Assembly: GCA_016713965.1 (NCBI GenBank)
Contig: JADJOC010000010.1
Location: forward strand, 434,001 to 498,000
Direction of reading: 5' to 3'
DNA from: Chitinophagaceae bacterium
GTDB taxonomy: Bacteria > Bacteroidota > Bacteroidia > Chitinophagales > Chitinophagaceae
Length of the DNA: 64,000 nt
In this document: one piece after another, positions 49,350 to 58,695 of the stretch
Numbering within the stretch: the first letter of the stretch is position 1
Layout: the number at the start of each line of letters is the position of its first letter
Notes under the pieces: model-generated
Told to the model about the DNA's origin: nothing
Databases searched by the model: none
What the model saw: only the letters and a program-made list of their open reading frames with translations
Made by a program: the position numbers and the translations under genes

Positions 49350-50009
49350 TTAGTTACTTTTTCTTGGAAACACAATATCCGTTTGAACCTTGTAGGGGTC
49401 AACAGGTTTGCCATCTTTATCTATAGGGTCGCTTACATAAATTTCATAAGGTGCACCTGTCGGAGTTCTTTTATTTGCTTTCATCCTTTCTTTAACAGCT
49501 TCGTAAGCCATATATGTAAGTTGGTATGGCCCATAAAAATGTACAACCACCACACTGTCAATTCCTATTTCTTTTACTTTAATTTTTGGAGATAATGCCA
49601 CCGGTTTTTTATCTACAGGTAACCCTGCTTCAAAAAAGAAAGGTGCTTCTTGAGTTTGATACCAGGCCATTGGTGGTCCCACTACCTGTAATCTGTTTTT
49701 GCTAATAACTTCTTTTAATTTATTACCATATATTTCTGCAAGTTTAATAGAAATACCTTCCTGTGTGCTGGCACTATCTTTTATTACAAGTACTATTTTC
49801 TTTGTAGAAAGCGTGTCTGTAATATTTAAAATAGGAGGCCTCACCACTATTGGTTTATTCACATTTGTATTTTCTGTATCACTTTTGTTAACTATCGTAT
49901 CAGTTGTTTTGGGATGTTGTGTGTCATTTTTGGTATCATTGCAGGCAGTTATCAATAAACCGGCTGATAAAATAATTATGGCAGTTAAATTCTTTAATTT
50001 AATATTCAT
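49350..50009 (-). CDS. Lipoprotein with GyrI-like effector-binding domain
   Basis: A 219-residue lipoprotein: a hydrophobic signal (IIILSAGLLITAC) with the Cys near residue 23, then a Thr/Asn/Lys-rich linker, then a domain with VVGPPMAWYQTQEAPFFFEAGLPV, VVVHFYGPYQLTYMAYEAVKERM and YEIYVSDP...DPYKVQTDIVFP. This is the GyrI/SOUL-like fold that binds small molecules, usually in transcription regulators; here it is exported to the membrane. It is intact and divergent from the ferredoxin operon. Confidence 0.75.
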   Translation of the reverse strand: MNIKLKNLTAIIILSAGLLITACNDTKNDTQHPKTTDTIVNKSDTENTNVNKPIVVRPPILNITDTLSTKKIVLVIKDSASTQEGISIKLAEIYGNKLKEVISKNRLQVVGPPMAWYQTQEAPFFFEAGLPVDKKPVALSPKIKVKEIGIDSVVVVHFYGPYQLTYMAYEAVKERMKANKRTPTGAPYEIYVSDPIDKDGKPVDPYKVQTDIVFPRKSN

Positions 50010-50217
50010 ATTGTAAAAGTAGGTTATAGTAATTATTTATGGTTGATCTATAATTTTCTTATGTTAAAGGAAAATTTACACTGTAAAGATGCAAGTTGCT
50101 ATAAGATTACACAAAACTATTAAAGTAAAAAATCATTAAATTCTTTGGCACCTGGTAAGTTTAAGCAAGCATTGTTACAAAAATGATATTGTTTTTCCAT
50201 ATATGAGAATCTTAAAG

Positions 50218-50225
50218 TACGTTTG
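50218..50225 (+). promoter_or_regulatory. Candidate -7 element of the ferredoxin operon
   Basis: TACGTTTG fits TAnnTTTG, 19 bases before ATG 50244. A TTG at 50189 is slightly far (26 bases). It favours the shorter start, because a start at the TTG of 50223 would lie inside the element. Confidence 0.45.
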
Positions 50226-50243
50226 CAGCCCGAACTTTACAAT

Positions 50244-50579
50244 ATGTATACAATAATATTTAATTTTGAACAAAAAGGGTTAAAACCCGTCACATTACAA
50301 GATATCGAGTCCGATCAATCTTTACTGGAAGTTGCTTTAAAAAATGATATAGAACTGCATCATAATTGTGGTGGAGTATGTGCTTGCAGCACCTGCCATT
50401 TATATATAAATAAAGGAGAAAACCTGGTAGAGGAACTGAGTGATAAAGAAGAAGATTTTATTGACAGGGCCGTAAATCCAAGATTGAATTCCAGGCTGGG
50501 CTGCCAGTGTGTATTATTACAGGGTGATGGTGAGATTATGGTTACACTTCCTGACCAAACCCAATTTTTAGGCGAATAA
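50244..50579 (+). CDS. [2Fe-2S] ferredoxin
   Basis: An adrenodoxin-type electron carrier of 111 residues. I start it at ATG 50244 (MYTIIFNFEQKGLKP); a TTG-initiated form at 50223 adds seven residues within the promoter. Cluster ligands lie in HHNCGGVCACSTCHLYI, a Cx5Cx2C-type pattern, with the last Cys in RLGCQCVL. It precedes iscX by 19 bases, so it probably serves Fe-S assembly. It is intact. Confidence 0.9.
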   Translation: MYTIIFNFEQKGLKPVTLQDIESDQSLLEVALKNDIELHHNCGGVCACSTCHLYINKGENLVEELSDKEEDFIDRAVNPRLNSRLGCQCVLLQGDGEIMVTLPDQTQFLGE

Positions 50580-50598
50580 TTAATAAAAATTAAGATTT

Positions 50599-50835
50599 AT
50601 GACTTTTGAACCTCCAATAAACTGGAATGATTATGAAGATATTGCTATGAAGTTATACGAACGCTTTGGGGATGATTTTAATGAAAGTAAAATTTACCGC
50701 ATCCGCTTTACTGACTTGCTTAAATGGATTTTAGAAATACCGAGGTTTGAAGGTAAAGCCGCAGAAAGCACAGAGGGGCATTTGGAAATGATACAGAGCA
50801 GCTGGGTATACGAATGGAGAGATAATCAAAAATAA
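50599..50835 (+). CDS. iscX: Fe-S assembly protein IscX
   Basis: A 78-residue acidic protein: MTFEPPINWNDYEDIAMKLY, then IRFTDLLKWILEIPRFEGKA and SSWVYEWRDNQK. IscX binds iron and IscS and tunes cluster assembly in E. coli. The WxDxxxIAxxLY and VRFTDLxxWI patterns support the call. It sits between ferredoxin and kdsC, with ten bases to the next start. Confidence 0.88.
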   Translation: MTFEPPINWNDYEDIAMKLYERFGDDFNESKIYRIRFTDLLKWILEIPRFEGKAAESTEGHLEMIQSSWVYEWRDNQK

Positions 50836-50845
50836 TTTACCAAAT

Positions 50846-51361
50846 ATGTTATCCTTATTTAAATATATTGACACTTTTGTTTGTGATGTAGACGGTGTAC
50901 TTACAGATAGCTCCCTAATTTTGGTAAATGATGGACAAATGGCACGAAAAGTAAATATAAAAGATGGATATGCACTTCAGCTGGCAGTAAAAAAGGGGTA
51001 CAAAATTATTATTTTATCCGGTGGAACATCGGAAGCTGTATTACAAAGATTTTCTAAACTGGGTATTACTGATATATTTTTAAATGTAGACAATAAGGTA
51101 GACAAACTAACTGCATTTGTAAATGCAAATAAACTGACTTGGGATAAAATGCTTTTTATGGGAGATGACATACCTGATTATGCATCTATGCAATTGGTGG
51201 GATTGCCTGCTTGCCCTTTAGATGCCGTACCGGAAATAAAGCAAATTTCTAAATACATATCGCCGCTAACAGGTGGTAATGGTTGCGTAAGAGATGTGAT
51301 TGAAAAAGTATTAAAATTAAATGGTCATTGGGATTTGAATAACAGTATTGCTTCTAAATAA
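50846..51361 (+). CDS. kdsC: KdsC-like HAD phosphatase
   Basis: A 171-residue HAD phosphatase. Motif I is FVCDVDGVLTD (residues 10-20) with the nucleophile Asp; motif II is IILSGG; motif IV is MLFMGDDIPDYASM. The lack of a cap domain and KIKDG-like DGYALQLAVKKG fit KdsC, which removes phosphate from Kdo-8-phosphate in LPS synthesis. It is intact, and the bestrophin gene follows after 23 bases. Confidence 0.85.
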   Translation: MLSLFKYIDTFVCDVDGVLTDSSLILVNDGQMARKVNIKDGYALQLAVKKGYKIIILSGGTSEAVLQRFSKLGITDIFLNVDNKVDKLTAFVNANKLTWDKMLFMGDDIPDYASMQLVGLPACPLDAVPEIKQISKYISPLTGGNGCVRDVIEKVLKLNGHWDLNNSIASK

Positions 51362-51384
51362 AAATATACTCAATACAGCATTAT

Positions 51385-52269
51385 ATGATTAATTATAATC
51401 CTAAAGAATGGTTTAAATTTATTTTCCGCTTTCACAAGTCAGATACCGTACGCAAGCTCTTTCCATTTATAGTATTGCTTTGCTTTTATTCCTGGGGAGT
51501 TGTTTATTTAGAAACAGAATATTTTAAATTATCGGAAAACAGCCATGTAAAAAATATTCCTATCATGCATAACCTACTGGGGTTTGCCATATCCATGCTG
51601 CTTGTTTTCAGGACCAATACTGCGTACGACAGGTGGTGGGAAGGGAGAAAACTGTGGGGAAGCCTGGTAAACAATAGCAGGAACCTGGCTTTAAAATTGG
51701 CAGTCATGTTGCATGAAGATGATAAACAGCAAAGGCTGTTTTTTAGAAAAGTAATTCCATCTTATGCTTATGCACTACGCCATCATCTATTGGCAGAAAA
51801 AACCAGGGTGGAATTATTTGAGGATGATGATCACAAACATTTATTTACCGGAATTGATAATCAAAAGCATGTGCCTAACCAGATAGCTTTACTAATATAT
51901 AAAAAAATCCATCAATTATATGAGCAGGATAAAATAAATGGCGACCAGCTGATTGTACTAAATGGCGAGCTGCAATCATTTACTGATATTTGCGGCGCTT
52001 GCGAAAGAATAAAAAATACACCTATTCCTTACTCTTACAGTGTTTTTATAAAAAAATTCATTTTTATTTATATTTTTACTTTACCCATCGGGTACGTTTT
52101 CAGTTTAGGATATTATGTAATCCCGGTAGTGGTTTTTATATTCTATGTACTGGCCAGTTTAGAATTAATTGCAGAAGAAATCGAAGACCCTTTTGGCAGG
52201 GATGCGAATGATTTGCCTACTGATAAAATTGCACATAATATCCATTTGCATGTGGCAGAGATACTATAA
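51385..52269 (+). CDS. Bestrophin-family membrane channel
   Basis: A 294-residue membrane protein of the bestrophin/UPF0187 family, anion channels in characterised members. The segment SMLLVFRTNTAYDRWWEGRKLWGSLVNNSRNLA (near residues 70-102) is the family signature. Further helices include FIYIFTLPIGYVFSLGYY. EEIEDPFGRDANDLP near the end is the conserved acidic motif. It closes the ferredoxin operon. Intact. Confidence 0.88.
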   Translation: MINYNPKEWFKFIFRFHKSDTVRKLFPFIVLLCFYSWGVVYLETEYFKLSENSHVKNIPIMHNLLGFAISMLLVFRTNTAYDRWWEGRKLWGSLVNNSRNLALKLAVMLHEDDKQQRLFFRKVIPSYAYALRHHLLAEKTRVELFEDDDHKHLFTGIDNQKHVPNQIALLIYKKIHQLYEQDKINGDQLIVLNGELQSFTDICGACERIKNTPIPYSYSVFIKKFIFIYIFTLPIGYVFSLGYYVIPVVVFIFYVLASLELIAEEIEDPFGRDANDLPTDKIAHNIHLHVAEIL

Positions 52270-52291
52270 TTATTTTTTAAAAGAAGCCAGG

Positions 52292-52332
52292 TTTTAGAGA
52301 AGTCAAGTTTTTAAAACTTGACTTCTCTAAAA
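52292..52332. repeat. 20-bp perfect palindrome, related to 36131
   Basis: TTTTAGAGAAGTCAAGTTTT (52292-52311) pairs exactly with 52313-52332. The core GAAGTCAAGTTT is shared with 36140-36151. It lies 23 bases after the bestrophin stop. Confidence 0.82.
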
Positions 52333-52371
52333 ATTGATTATTAAACAGCGTCTGCCTCCGGTAGAACAAGC

Positions 52372-52404
52372 TTTGCAATAAAGTTAATTTCATGTTACCT
52401 TTGT
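52372..52404 (+). promoter_or_regulatory. Promoter of mutS2
   Basis: TTTG (52372-52375), 21 bases, then TACCTTTG (52397-52404): a full match to the Bacteroidota -33/-7 promoter, 36 bases before the start codon. Confidence 0.6.
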
Positions 52405-52440
52405 TAGTATACAAAATTAAAATATAAGGATAATACAGTC

Positions 52441-54543
52441 ATGAAATTTTTCCCGGAATCGGCATTAGTGCAATTGGAATATGAAAAAATAAAAACGCTG
52501 CTGGCAGAGCATTGTAAAACTGAATATTCCATAAACAGGTCTGCTAATTTAAGGATACATACTAAAAAAGAATTTATTGAAACAGAGCTTCAGCAAACCT
52601 ACCAATACTTTTTGATCAGTCAAAGTGGCCAATATTTTCCTAACGATTTTACTATAAATATTGCTAAAGACCTAAAATTATTAGGGATACCCGGCGCTGT
52701 GCTTAATGGTGAGCAGTTTATTACCATAAGACGGCTGGCAGAAAATACCAATAATATTTTCAGGTGGTTTGATAATGAAAGAAGAACAGCTTACCCGGAT
52801 TTAACAAAGGTGATTGAAAATTTTTATTACGAAAAAGTAATCATTGAATTAATTGATGAAATTTTAGATGAAACCGGTAATGTAAAAGATAATGCAAGTG
52901 AAGAACTGGCCAGCATACGGTTAAACCTTTATAAAAAACGCAATGAACTGCGCCGGGTGTTTGACAGGTTAGTGAGCAAGCTGAATAAACAAGGTTACCT
53001 CGCTGATATTGAAGAAAGCTTTATCAATGGCAGAAGGGTTTTAGCGGTATATGCCGAGCAAAAAAGAACTGTAAAAGGTATTTTGCATGGCGAAAGCGAC
53101 AGCCGGAGGACTACTTTTATAGAGCCGGAAGAGACTACAGAATTAAATAATGATATATTTTCCTTAGAACATGAAGAGGGCAGGGAAGTGTATAAAATTT
53201 TAAGAAAACTTACACAGAATACCAGCGTATATGCGTCACTGTTAAAAGCATATCATGACATTGCAGGTGAATACGATTTTATAAAAGCTAAAGCAAAATT
53301 AGCAGCTGAGATGGATGCTACAATGCCACAGCTGTATGATAAAGCACATATTCATTTAATAAAAGCTTTTCATCCGCTGTTATACTTATACAATAAAAAA
53401 AGTAACAAGCCCATTGTGCCGGTAGACATTACTTTGAATGATAAAAGCCGGATCCTGGTAATAAGCGGCCCCAATGCCGGCGGTAAAACAGTTACTTTAA
53501 AAACTGTAGGTTTATTACAATTGATGATGCAAAGTGGTTTGCTGGTACCCGTTCATCCCGATAGTGAAATGGGAATTTTTAAACAAATAATGATTCATAT
53601 CGGCGATACCAAAGCCTGGAATTTGAATTAAGCACTTACTCATCGCACTTAAAAAATATGCGGCATTTTATGGAAAGTGCAAATGGAAAAACATTATTTT
53701 TTATCGATGAGCTGGGTGGTGGAAGTGACCCGAGCCTGGGTGGTGCTTTTGCAGAAGTGATTATGGAAGAGCTGGCTTTTAAACATGCTTTTGGTATAGT
53801 TACTACGCATTATTTGAATTTAAAGGTTATGGCTAATAAAGTGCCGGGCATTATTAACGGCGCTATGCAATTCGACGAAAAAAATTTATTGCCTTTATAT
53901 AAACTAATCATCGGTAAGCCAGGTAGTTCTTATACTTTTTCCATAGCAGAACGCATCGGGCTTGATAAAAAGTTAATTGAAAAAGCCAGGCGCCTTGTTG
54001 ATGAAGACCATTTCAGGCTGGATAAATTATTAAACAGGACAGAGCAGGACCTTCAAAAAATTGACCAGGAAAAAAAAGAGCTGCAACAGTTGCTTAAAGA
54101 AAATGAACGCCTAAAAAAGGAAATGCAGCAAGTCCTGGATAAAGAAAAACACCAGCAGGAAGTAGAAATACTCAAACAGCAGAATAAAATATCTGAAGAA
54201 AAATTGCGTACCTGAAAGATATGGAAAGACGATTAAAAGCAATGGTAATAGAATGGCGCAAAACTGATGAAAAAGATAAAGTGGTAAAAATGATTCATGC
54301 CTTATTATTCAATCAAAAAGAAAAATCGTTACCGAAAAACAGCAAAAAAAGTTAAATGAAAAATTTGAAGAAGTAGGCGGTGAAATCAATATTGGCGATA
54401 AAGTAAGGATGAAACAAAACAGGCAAATAGGTATCGTAAAAGAAATACGCGGCAAAAAAGCTCTGCTCCAGGTGGGCATAATGCCTATGACTATTGAATT
54501 AAAAGACTTAGTAGTGGTTAAAGATAAAAAAATTGAAGAATAA
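52441..54543 (+). CDS. mutS2: MutS2 ATPase, three frameshifts, no Smr domain
   Basis: MutS2 acts on recombination intermediates or collided ribosomes in studied bacteria. The core helical domain is followed by the ATPase: Walker A ISGPNAGGKTVTLKT (near residue 345), then FIDELGGGSDPSLGGAFAEV with Walker B and VTTHYLNLK. The coiled coil (KKELQQLLKENERLKKEMQQ) and a beta domain (INIGDKVRMKQNRQIGIVKE) follow. Frame breaks near 53610 (one C), 54204 (one A) and 54332 (one A) are each fixed by one base. The protein ends at KDKKIEE, about 702 residues, without the C-terminal Smr endonuclease domain usual in full-length MutS2. Confidence 0.88.
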
Positions 54544-54779
54544 ATTCATCTGGGGCTGTGAGCTTTTGTTAGTTGATTAAACTTTAGTTGCGGCTGTACG
54601 CAGTACTCCTCGTTGACACTGCGGGGTACTTGCTGCCATCCGCCAGCCATTGGGCATTTAAGCTATATTCAGCAGGTTATACTCAATACTGTTTTTCCAA
54701 ATCAAACAGATTTTATAAATAAAATCATCAAATTAATAATTTATTTGGGAGTAGAAATATCAACCCTTAATTTTGCAGC

Positions 54780-54867
54780 GGAGAGTTGGCAGAGTGGTCG
54801 ATTGCGGCAGTCTTGAAAACTGTTGACTGTTACAGGTCCGGGGGTTCGAATCCCTCACTCTCCGCCA
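54780..54867 (+). tRNA. tRNA-Ser (anticodon TGA), CCA encoded
   Basis: The acceptor stem GGAGAGT (54780-54786) pairs with ACTCTCC (54857-54863), then G and CCA. The anticodon loop CTTGAAA puts TGA at 54814-54816, and the T-arm is GGGGGTTCGAATCCC. The long variable arm is typical of tRNA-Ser. Confidence 0.97.
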
Positions 54868-54886
54868 GCAGAATTCGAATCATAAC

Positions 54887-54922
54887 AAAAAGGCTTTTAG
54901 CACATTGCTAAAAGCCTTTTTT
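54887..54922 (+). terminator. Terminator of tRNA-Ser
   Basis: AAAAAGGCTTTTAGCA and TGCTAAAAGCCTTTTTT form a long stem over a CAT loop, ending in six T. Confidence 0.93.
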
Positions 54923-55054
54923 GCTTTAGGTTTAATATTAGCTCAGGTACTAAAAATTAAGGTATTAAATGTTCAGTCACAAATTGCCCGTAATAGCTTT
55001 TTCTCATTTACTGTACTATTCTAAATTTTTGTTGTATTTCTTTTTCTGTACCGG

Positions 55055-55225
55055 TTACTCGAAACTGCTTATTTCTGTTTTGGTTAAATAATATTTCAGA
55101 ATATCATCAGGAATTATAATTGGCTTTTCTTTTCGAATTATGTTAGTAAAGCCATATGCATTTATCAATTCTAAATAAACTTCTTTCTGTATAGCACCTG
55201 ATACACAATGTTTGTCATCACATTA
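55055..55225 (-). pseudogene. Arsenite methyltransferase C-terminal remnant
   Basis: A frame without start reads DDKHCVSGAIQKEVYLELINAY, then FTNIIRKEKPIIIPDDILKYY and stops. The CVxGAIxxxxYxxLIxxxGFT pattern is like the C-terminal part of ArsM methyltransferases. Both ends are missing. The rest of 54923-55432 shows nothing else. Confidence 0.4.
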
Positions 55226-55432
55226 GTTAATTAATTGTAAATTTTAAATCACTAACAATAAAGTATAATTATAGATAATTACGAATCGTCTGAGCTTACG
55301 TTGAATTTTTTACCCAGATTGAGTATGGTTTGGACTAAGTTTTTTATAAATCTCGTTTGTTTTATAGTGGCTTGTTTTTTGTTTATGTACCCTCGTAAAT
55401 CAATATATTTTATTTAATAAAATAATATAAAC

Positions 55433-56155
55433 ATGAAAAAATTACTTAGTGCATTAACGATCATTGGCTTAACAGCAACTGTTACAGCTCAAACTACTCA
55501 ACCGGGTACTGGCAGTGGGTCTGGAACTCAAACCCCCGGTATGTCAACAACAATTGATACCGTTCCGGGTAACTCAGGTCATAGAAATCCTGATGGCTCG
55601 TTTCATAAATCAAACCCTGATGCTACTGATAGTTCCATTTATAATAATGGAAACGGGAATAATGGTACCAATACCACACCTGGCACAAATGGTACAACGG
55701 AAAACGGAACTAATATGAATGGCACTCCGGCAACACCAGGTACAAATGGTACAACAGGAATCGGAACTGATGCGAATGGTATCAATACTACACCTGGCAC
55801 AAATAGTACAGGAACAGGAACCGACATGAATGGTAGTAATACCACACCAGGTACGAATAGCACAACTGGTAGTGAAACCGATATGAATACAGGCAATAGC
55901 AATACTGTTTCTGAAACTACAGAAGACCGTGTTTTCATGAGAAATAATAAAGTCTTTGTAGTTAAAAACGGTAAAACTACACAATTAGTTAAAACCATGA
56001 AACTTAATGATGGCAGTACTATTATGGCTAATGGAACAGTAAGGTTAAAAGATGGCAGCACCATGAAATTAAAAAATGGTGAACAAATAAAAAACACTGC
56101 TAACACTAGTAATGGTAAATCAAGAAAATCAGCAAAAGGCACAACTTCTAAATAA
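55433..56155 (+). CDS. Thr/Asn/Gly-repeat secreted protein with DUF6799 domain
   Basis: A 240-residue protein with a signal peptide (MKKLLSALTIIGLTATVTAQ). Residues 60-165 are a run of imperfect repeats such as GTNTTPGTNGTTENGTNMNG, mostly Thr, Asn, Gly. The C-terminal 75 residues (VFMRNNKVFVVKNGKTTQLV, then MKLNDGSTIMANGTVRLKDG) look like a DUF6799 beta repeat. The last ~20 residues are Lys/Ser-rich. Likely an envelope or surface protein, function unknown. The repeat region is prone to copy-number change. It is intact. Confidence 0.75.
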   Translation: MKKLLSALTIIGLTATVTAQTTQPGTGSGSGTQTPGMSTTIDTVPGNSGHRNPDGSFHKSNPDATDSSIYNNGNGNNGTNTTPGTNGTTENGTNMNGTPATPGTNGTTGIGTDANGINTTPGTNSTGTGTDMNGSNTTPGTNSTTGSETDMNTGNSNTVSETTEDRVFMRNNKVFVVKNGKTTQLVKTMKLNDGSTIMANGTVRLKDGSTMKLKNGEQIKNTANTSNGKSRKSAKGTTSK

Positions 56156-56160
56156 AATAT

Positions 56161-56195
56161 AAAAATAAGGTTGCTATAATGGCAACCTTATTTTT
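56161..56195 (+). terminator. Terminator of the DUF6799 gene
   Basis: AAAATAAGGTTGC and GCAACCTTATTTTT form a stem over TATAATG, directly after the stop codon, with a T-run. Confidence 0.9.
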
Positions 56196-56262
56196 CCATT
56201 ATTTAGAGATATTCAAAGATTATCCTGGAAAGAAATAAAGAATAATACATATTAATTTTTGT

Positions 56263-57132
56263 ATGCAAAAAGCTAATCCCAAAAAACCATTACGTAAACC
56301 CCAACATCAGGATCGTCCGGGTAACGAATATAAAATGCAACCTGTGCCGGTAAGTGATGACAGTAAGCCGCAAATAAACAAAAAATTAATAAATAAAATT
56401 GCACTTATTACTGGCGGAGATAGTGGTATTGGCAGGGCCGTAGCATTACTCTTCGCCAAAGAGGGTGCTGATATTGCCATTTCATATTTAAATGAACACA
56501 ACGATGCAGAGGATACTAAAAAACTAATAGAAGATAAATATGGGTGCCAGTGCATTTTAATCCCGGGAGATATATCAAAGGAAAAAGTTTGTGCAGCAGT
56601 AGTTTCAAAAACAATAAAAAAGTATAATAAAATAGATATTTTGATAAATAATGCAGCTATGCATTATGAAAATAAACATCTTGCAGATATTTCTTCGGCA
56701 ATGTTATTGCAAACATTTTCAACAAATGTTTTTTCTATGTTTTGGATAACACAAGCAGCATTGCCGCATATGAAAAAAGGCAGTTGTATAATTAATACAT
56801 CTTCGGTTACAGCCTACAGGGGCAGTGCATCATTAATTGATTATGCTTCCACCAAAGGTGCAATAATATCTTTTACAAGGAGTTTATCAGCAAATTTGAT
56901 AGAAAAAGGTATTCGTGTAAATGCTGTAGCACCAGGACCAATATGGACACCTTTAATTGCTGCCAGTTTTGATAAGAAGAAAGTAGCTAAGCATGGAAGC
57001 GATGTTCCAATGAAACGGGCCGGAGAACCAGTTGAAGTAGCTCCAAGTTATTTGTTTTTAGCTTCTGATGACTCTTCATATATAACCGGACAGGTACTTC
57101 ATCCTAATGGCGGAGAAATAGTTAATGGGTAA
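56263..57132 (+). CDS. SDR-family oxidoreductase (YghA-like)
   Basis: A 289-residue NAD(P)-dependent short-chain dehydrogenase. It has the long N-terminal extension of YghA/GSP39 types (about 45 residues), the dinucleotide loop ALITGGDSGIGRAVALLFA, NNAA, the catalytic Ser in INTSSVTAYRG and the YASTK pair near residue 205. The substrate is unknown. The gene is followed six bases later by topoisomerase IB; SDR, topoisomerase IB and LigD genes often sit together in Bacteroidota (from memory). It is intact. Confidence 0.85.
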   Translation: MQKANPKKPLRKPQHQDRPGNEYKMQPVPVSDDSKPQINKKLINKIALITGGDSGIGRAVALLFAKEGADIAISYLNEHNDAEDTKKLIEDKYGCQCILIPGDISKEKVCAAVVSKTIKKYNKIDILINNAAMHYENKHLADISSAMLLQTFSTNVFSMFWITQAALPHMKKGSCIINTSSVTAYRGSASLIDYASTKGAIISFTRSLSANLIEKGIRVNAVAPGPIWTPLIAASFDKKKVAKHGSDVPMKRAGEPVEVAPSYLFLASDDSSYITGQVLHPNGGEIVNG

Positions 57133-57138
57133 AAATCA

Positions 57139-57834
57139 ATGAAAATATTAATTGAAAAAAATTAAAAATTCCAAAGGGTAAGATACAGGAAATTATAAAT
57201 AATCCTGAAAAATCTGCAGCTGTAGCTAAGCTTATTTATATACATGATTCTGAACCCGGCATTACACGTTTAAAAAAAGGAAAAGGATTTAATTACCTGG
57301 TAGGTAATAATAAACTCACAGATAATAACGAATTGAAAAGAATCAAAAGCCTGGTTATTCCACCTGCGTGGGAAAACGTTTGGATATGTCTTTTAGCTAA
57401 TGGCCATTTACAAGCTACCGGCATCGACGTTAAAAAAAGAAAGCAATACAAATACCATCCCCTGTGGAATACACTTCGCAATCATACAAAGTTTTATCGC
57501 CTTTATGAATTTGGAAAAATTTTGCCCACAATACGGTTGCAATTAGAAAAAGATTTATCACGTCCGGGGTTGCCTTTAGAAAAAGTTTTATCCGTTGTGG
57601 TAAGTTTAATGGAGCGTACTAATATTAGAATCGGAAATTGCTTTTATGAAAAATTATACGGCTCTTTTGGATTAACTACTTTAAAAGATAAGCATGTAAC
57701 TATATCGGGTAGCGAGGTAAAATTTTTATTTAAAGGAAAAAAAGGCGTAGAACATAATATTAGCATAAAGAATAAAAAGCTGGCTGCACTCGTAAAGAAA
57801 TGCTGGGATATTCCGGGAAAAGAGTTGTTTCAAT
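57139..57834 (+). pseudogene. DNA topoisomerase IB, 3' end lost, one frameshift
   Basis: Poxvirus-type type IB topoisomerase. The start is ATG 57139 (MKILIEKKLKIPKGKIQE after one added A near 57160). LIYIHDSEPGITRLKKGKGF, LVIPPAWENVWIC, TGIDVKKRKQYKYHPLW and SLMERTNIRIGNCFYEKLYGSFGLTTL are typical. The sequence stops matching after GKELFQ at about 57834, before the catalytic Tyr region (usually DFRTW and beyond), and continues directly as LigD sequence. It cannot be active as it stands. Confidence 0.82.
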
Positions 57835-58520
57835 GGCATAAAAGACAAAGGTTTTTTTCATAAGGATGCAGGTGAAGAAGCTTCTGAATGGATAAAAAGT
57901 TTTAAAGTATTTTCTGAATCTGCCAATAAAGATATAGACTATATTATTTGTAATAATAAAGCAACATTAGCGTATTTAAATAATTTAGGCTGTATTGAAA
58001 TAAATCCATGGAACTCTACCACAAAAAATTTAGATAAGCCGGATTTTAGGATTATTGATATTGACCCTTCAGAAAAAAATACTTTTGAGCAGGTTATTAC
58101 CACAGCTAATGTTTTTAAAAATATGCTGGATAAAGCCGAAGCCTCATCCTATTGTAAAACTTCCGGTGCTACAGGTTTACATGTATATGTTCCCATGGAA
58201 AAAAATATTCTTATGAACAGGTAAAAGATTTTGCAGAATTGCTATGCATAATGGTAAATGAGCAGCTCCCTGGTTTTACTACCATGGAAAGAAATTTACA
58301 AAAAAGAGGTAATAAACATATTTATCTTGACTACCTGCAAAATAGACGGGGCCAGACTATAGCTGCACCTTACAGCTTACGTCCACGTAAAGGTGCTACA
58401 GTTTCTACACCTTTATCTTGGAAGGAAGTAAAACATGGATTACAACCATCTGATTTTACTATTTTTAATATTCATAAGCGAATAAATAAAAAGGGACCTC
58501 TTTTCAGAGGTTTTAAGTAA
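57835..58520 (+). pseudogene. LigD polymerase-domain 3' fragment, one frameshift
   Basis: The C-terminal part of the primase-polymerase domain of bacterial NHEJ DNA ligase D. It reads GIKDKGFFHKDAGEEASEW, YIICNNKATLAYLNNLGCIE, IIDIDPSEKN with catalytic Asp residues, KTSGATGLHVYVP and, after one added A near 58205, YLDYLQNRRGQTIAAPYSLR and GATVSTPLSWKEV. The 5' part, any ligase domain and Ku are absent. It is fused to topoisomerase IB at a point where both share the letters CAATGG, which suggests a deletion. Confidence 0.82.
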
Positions 58521-58695
58521 AGGAATAGATCTTAAAAAGTGCATAACCAAACTTTCGTAATATGTGGAATTAATTCTACATTTTGCCTGCCCGGTTAATT
58601 ATAATATCTTTAAAAATGCCGACCCTGCTCATTTATAAAACAGGCACAATATTCTATCAGTAAATAATAAAATTGTTAATTTATTTAGTATAAGG

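Noticed and set aside
55639..56142. Minus-strand frame of 167 codons over the repeat protein
   Set aside because: It is a shadow of the Thr/Asn/Gly repeats; the plus strand has a signal peptide, conserved C-terminal domain and terminator.
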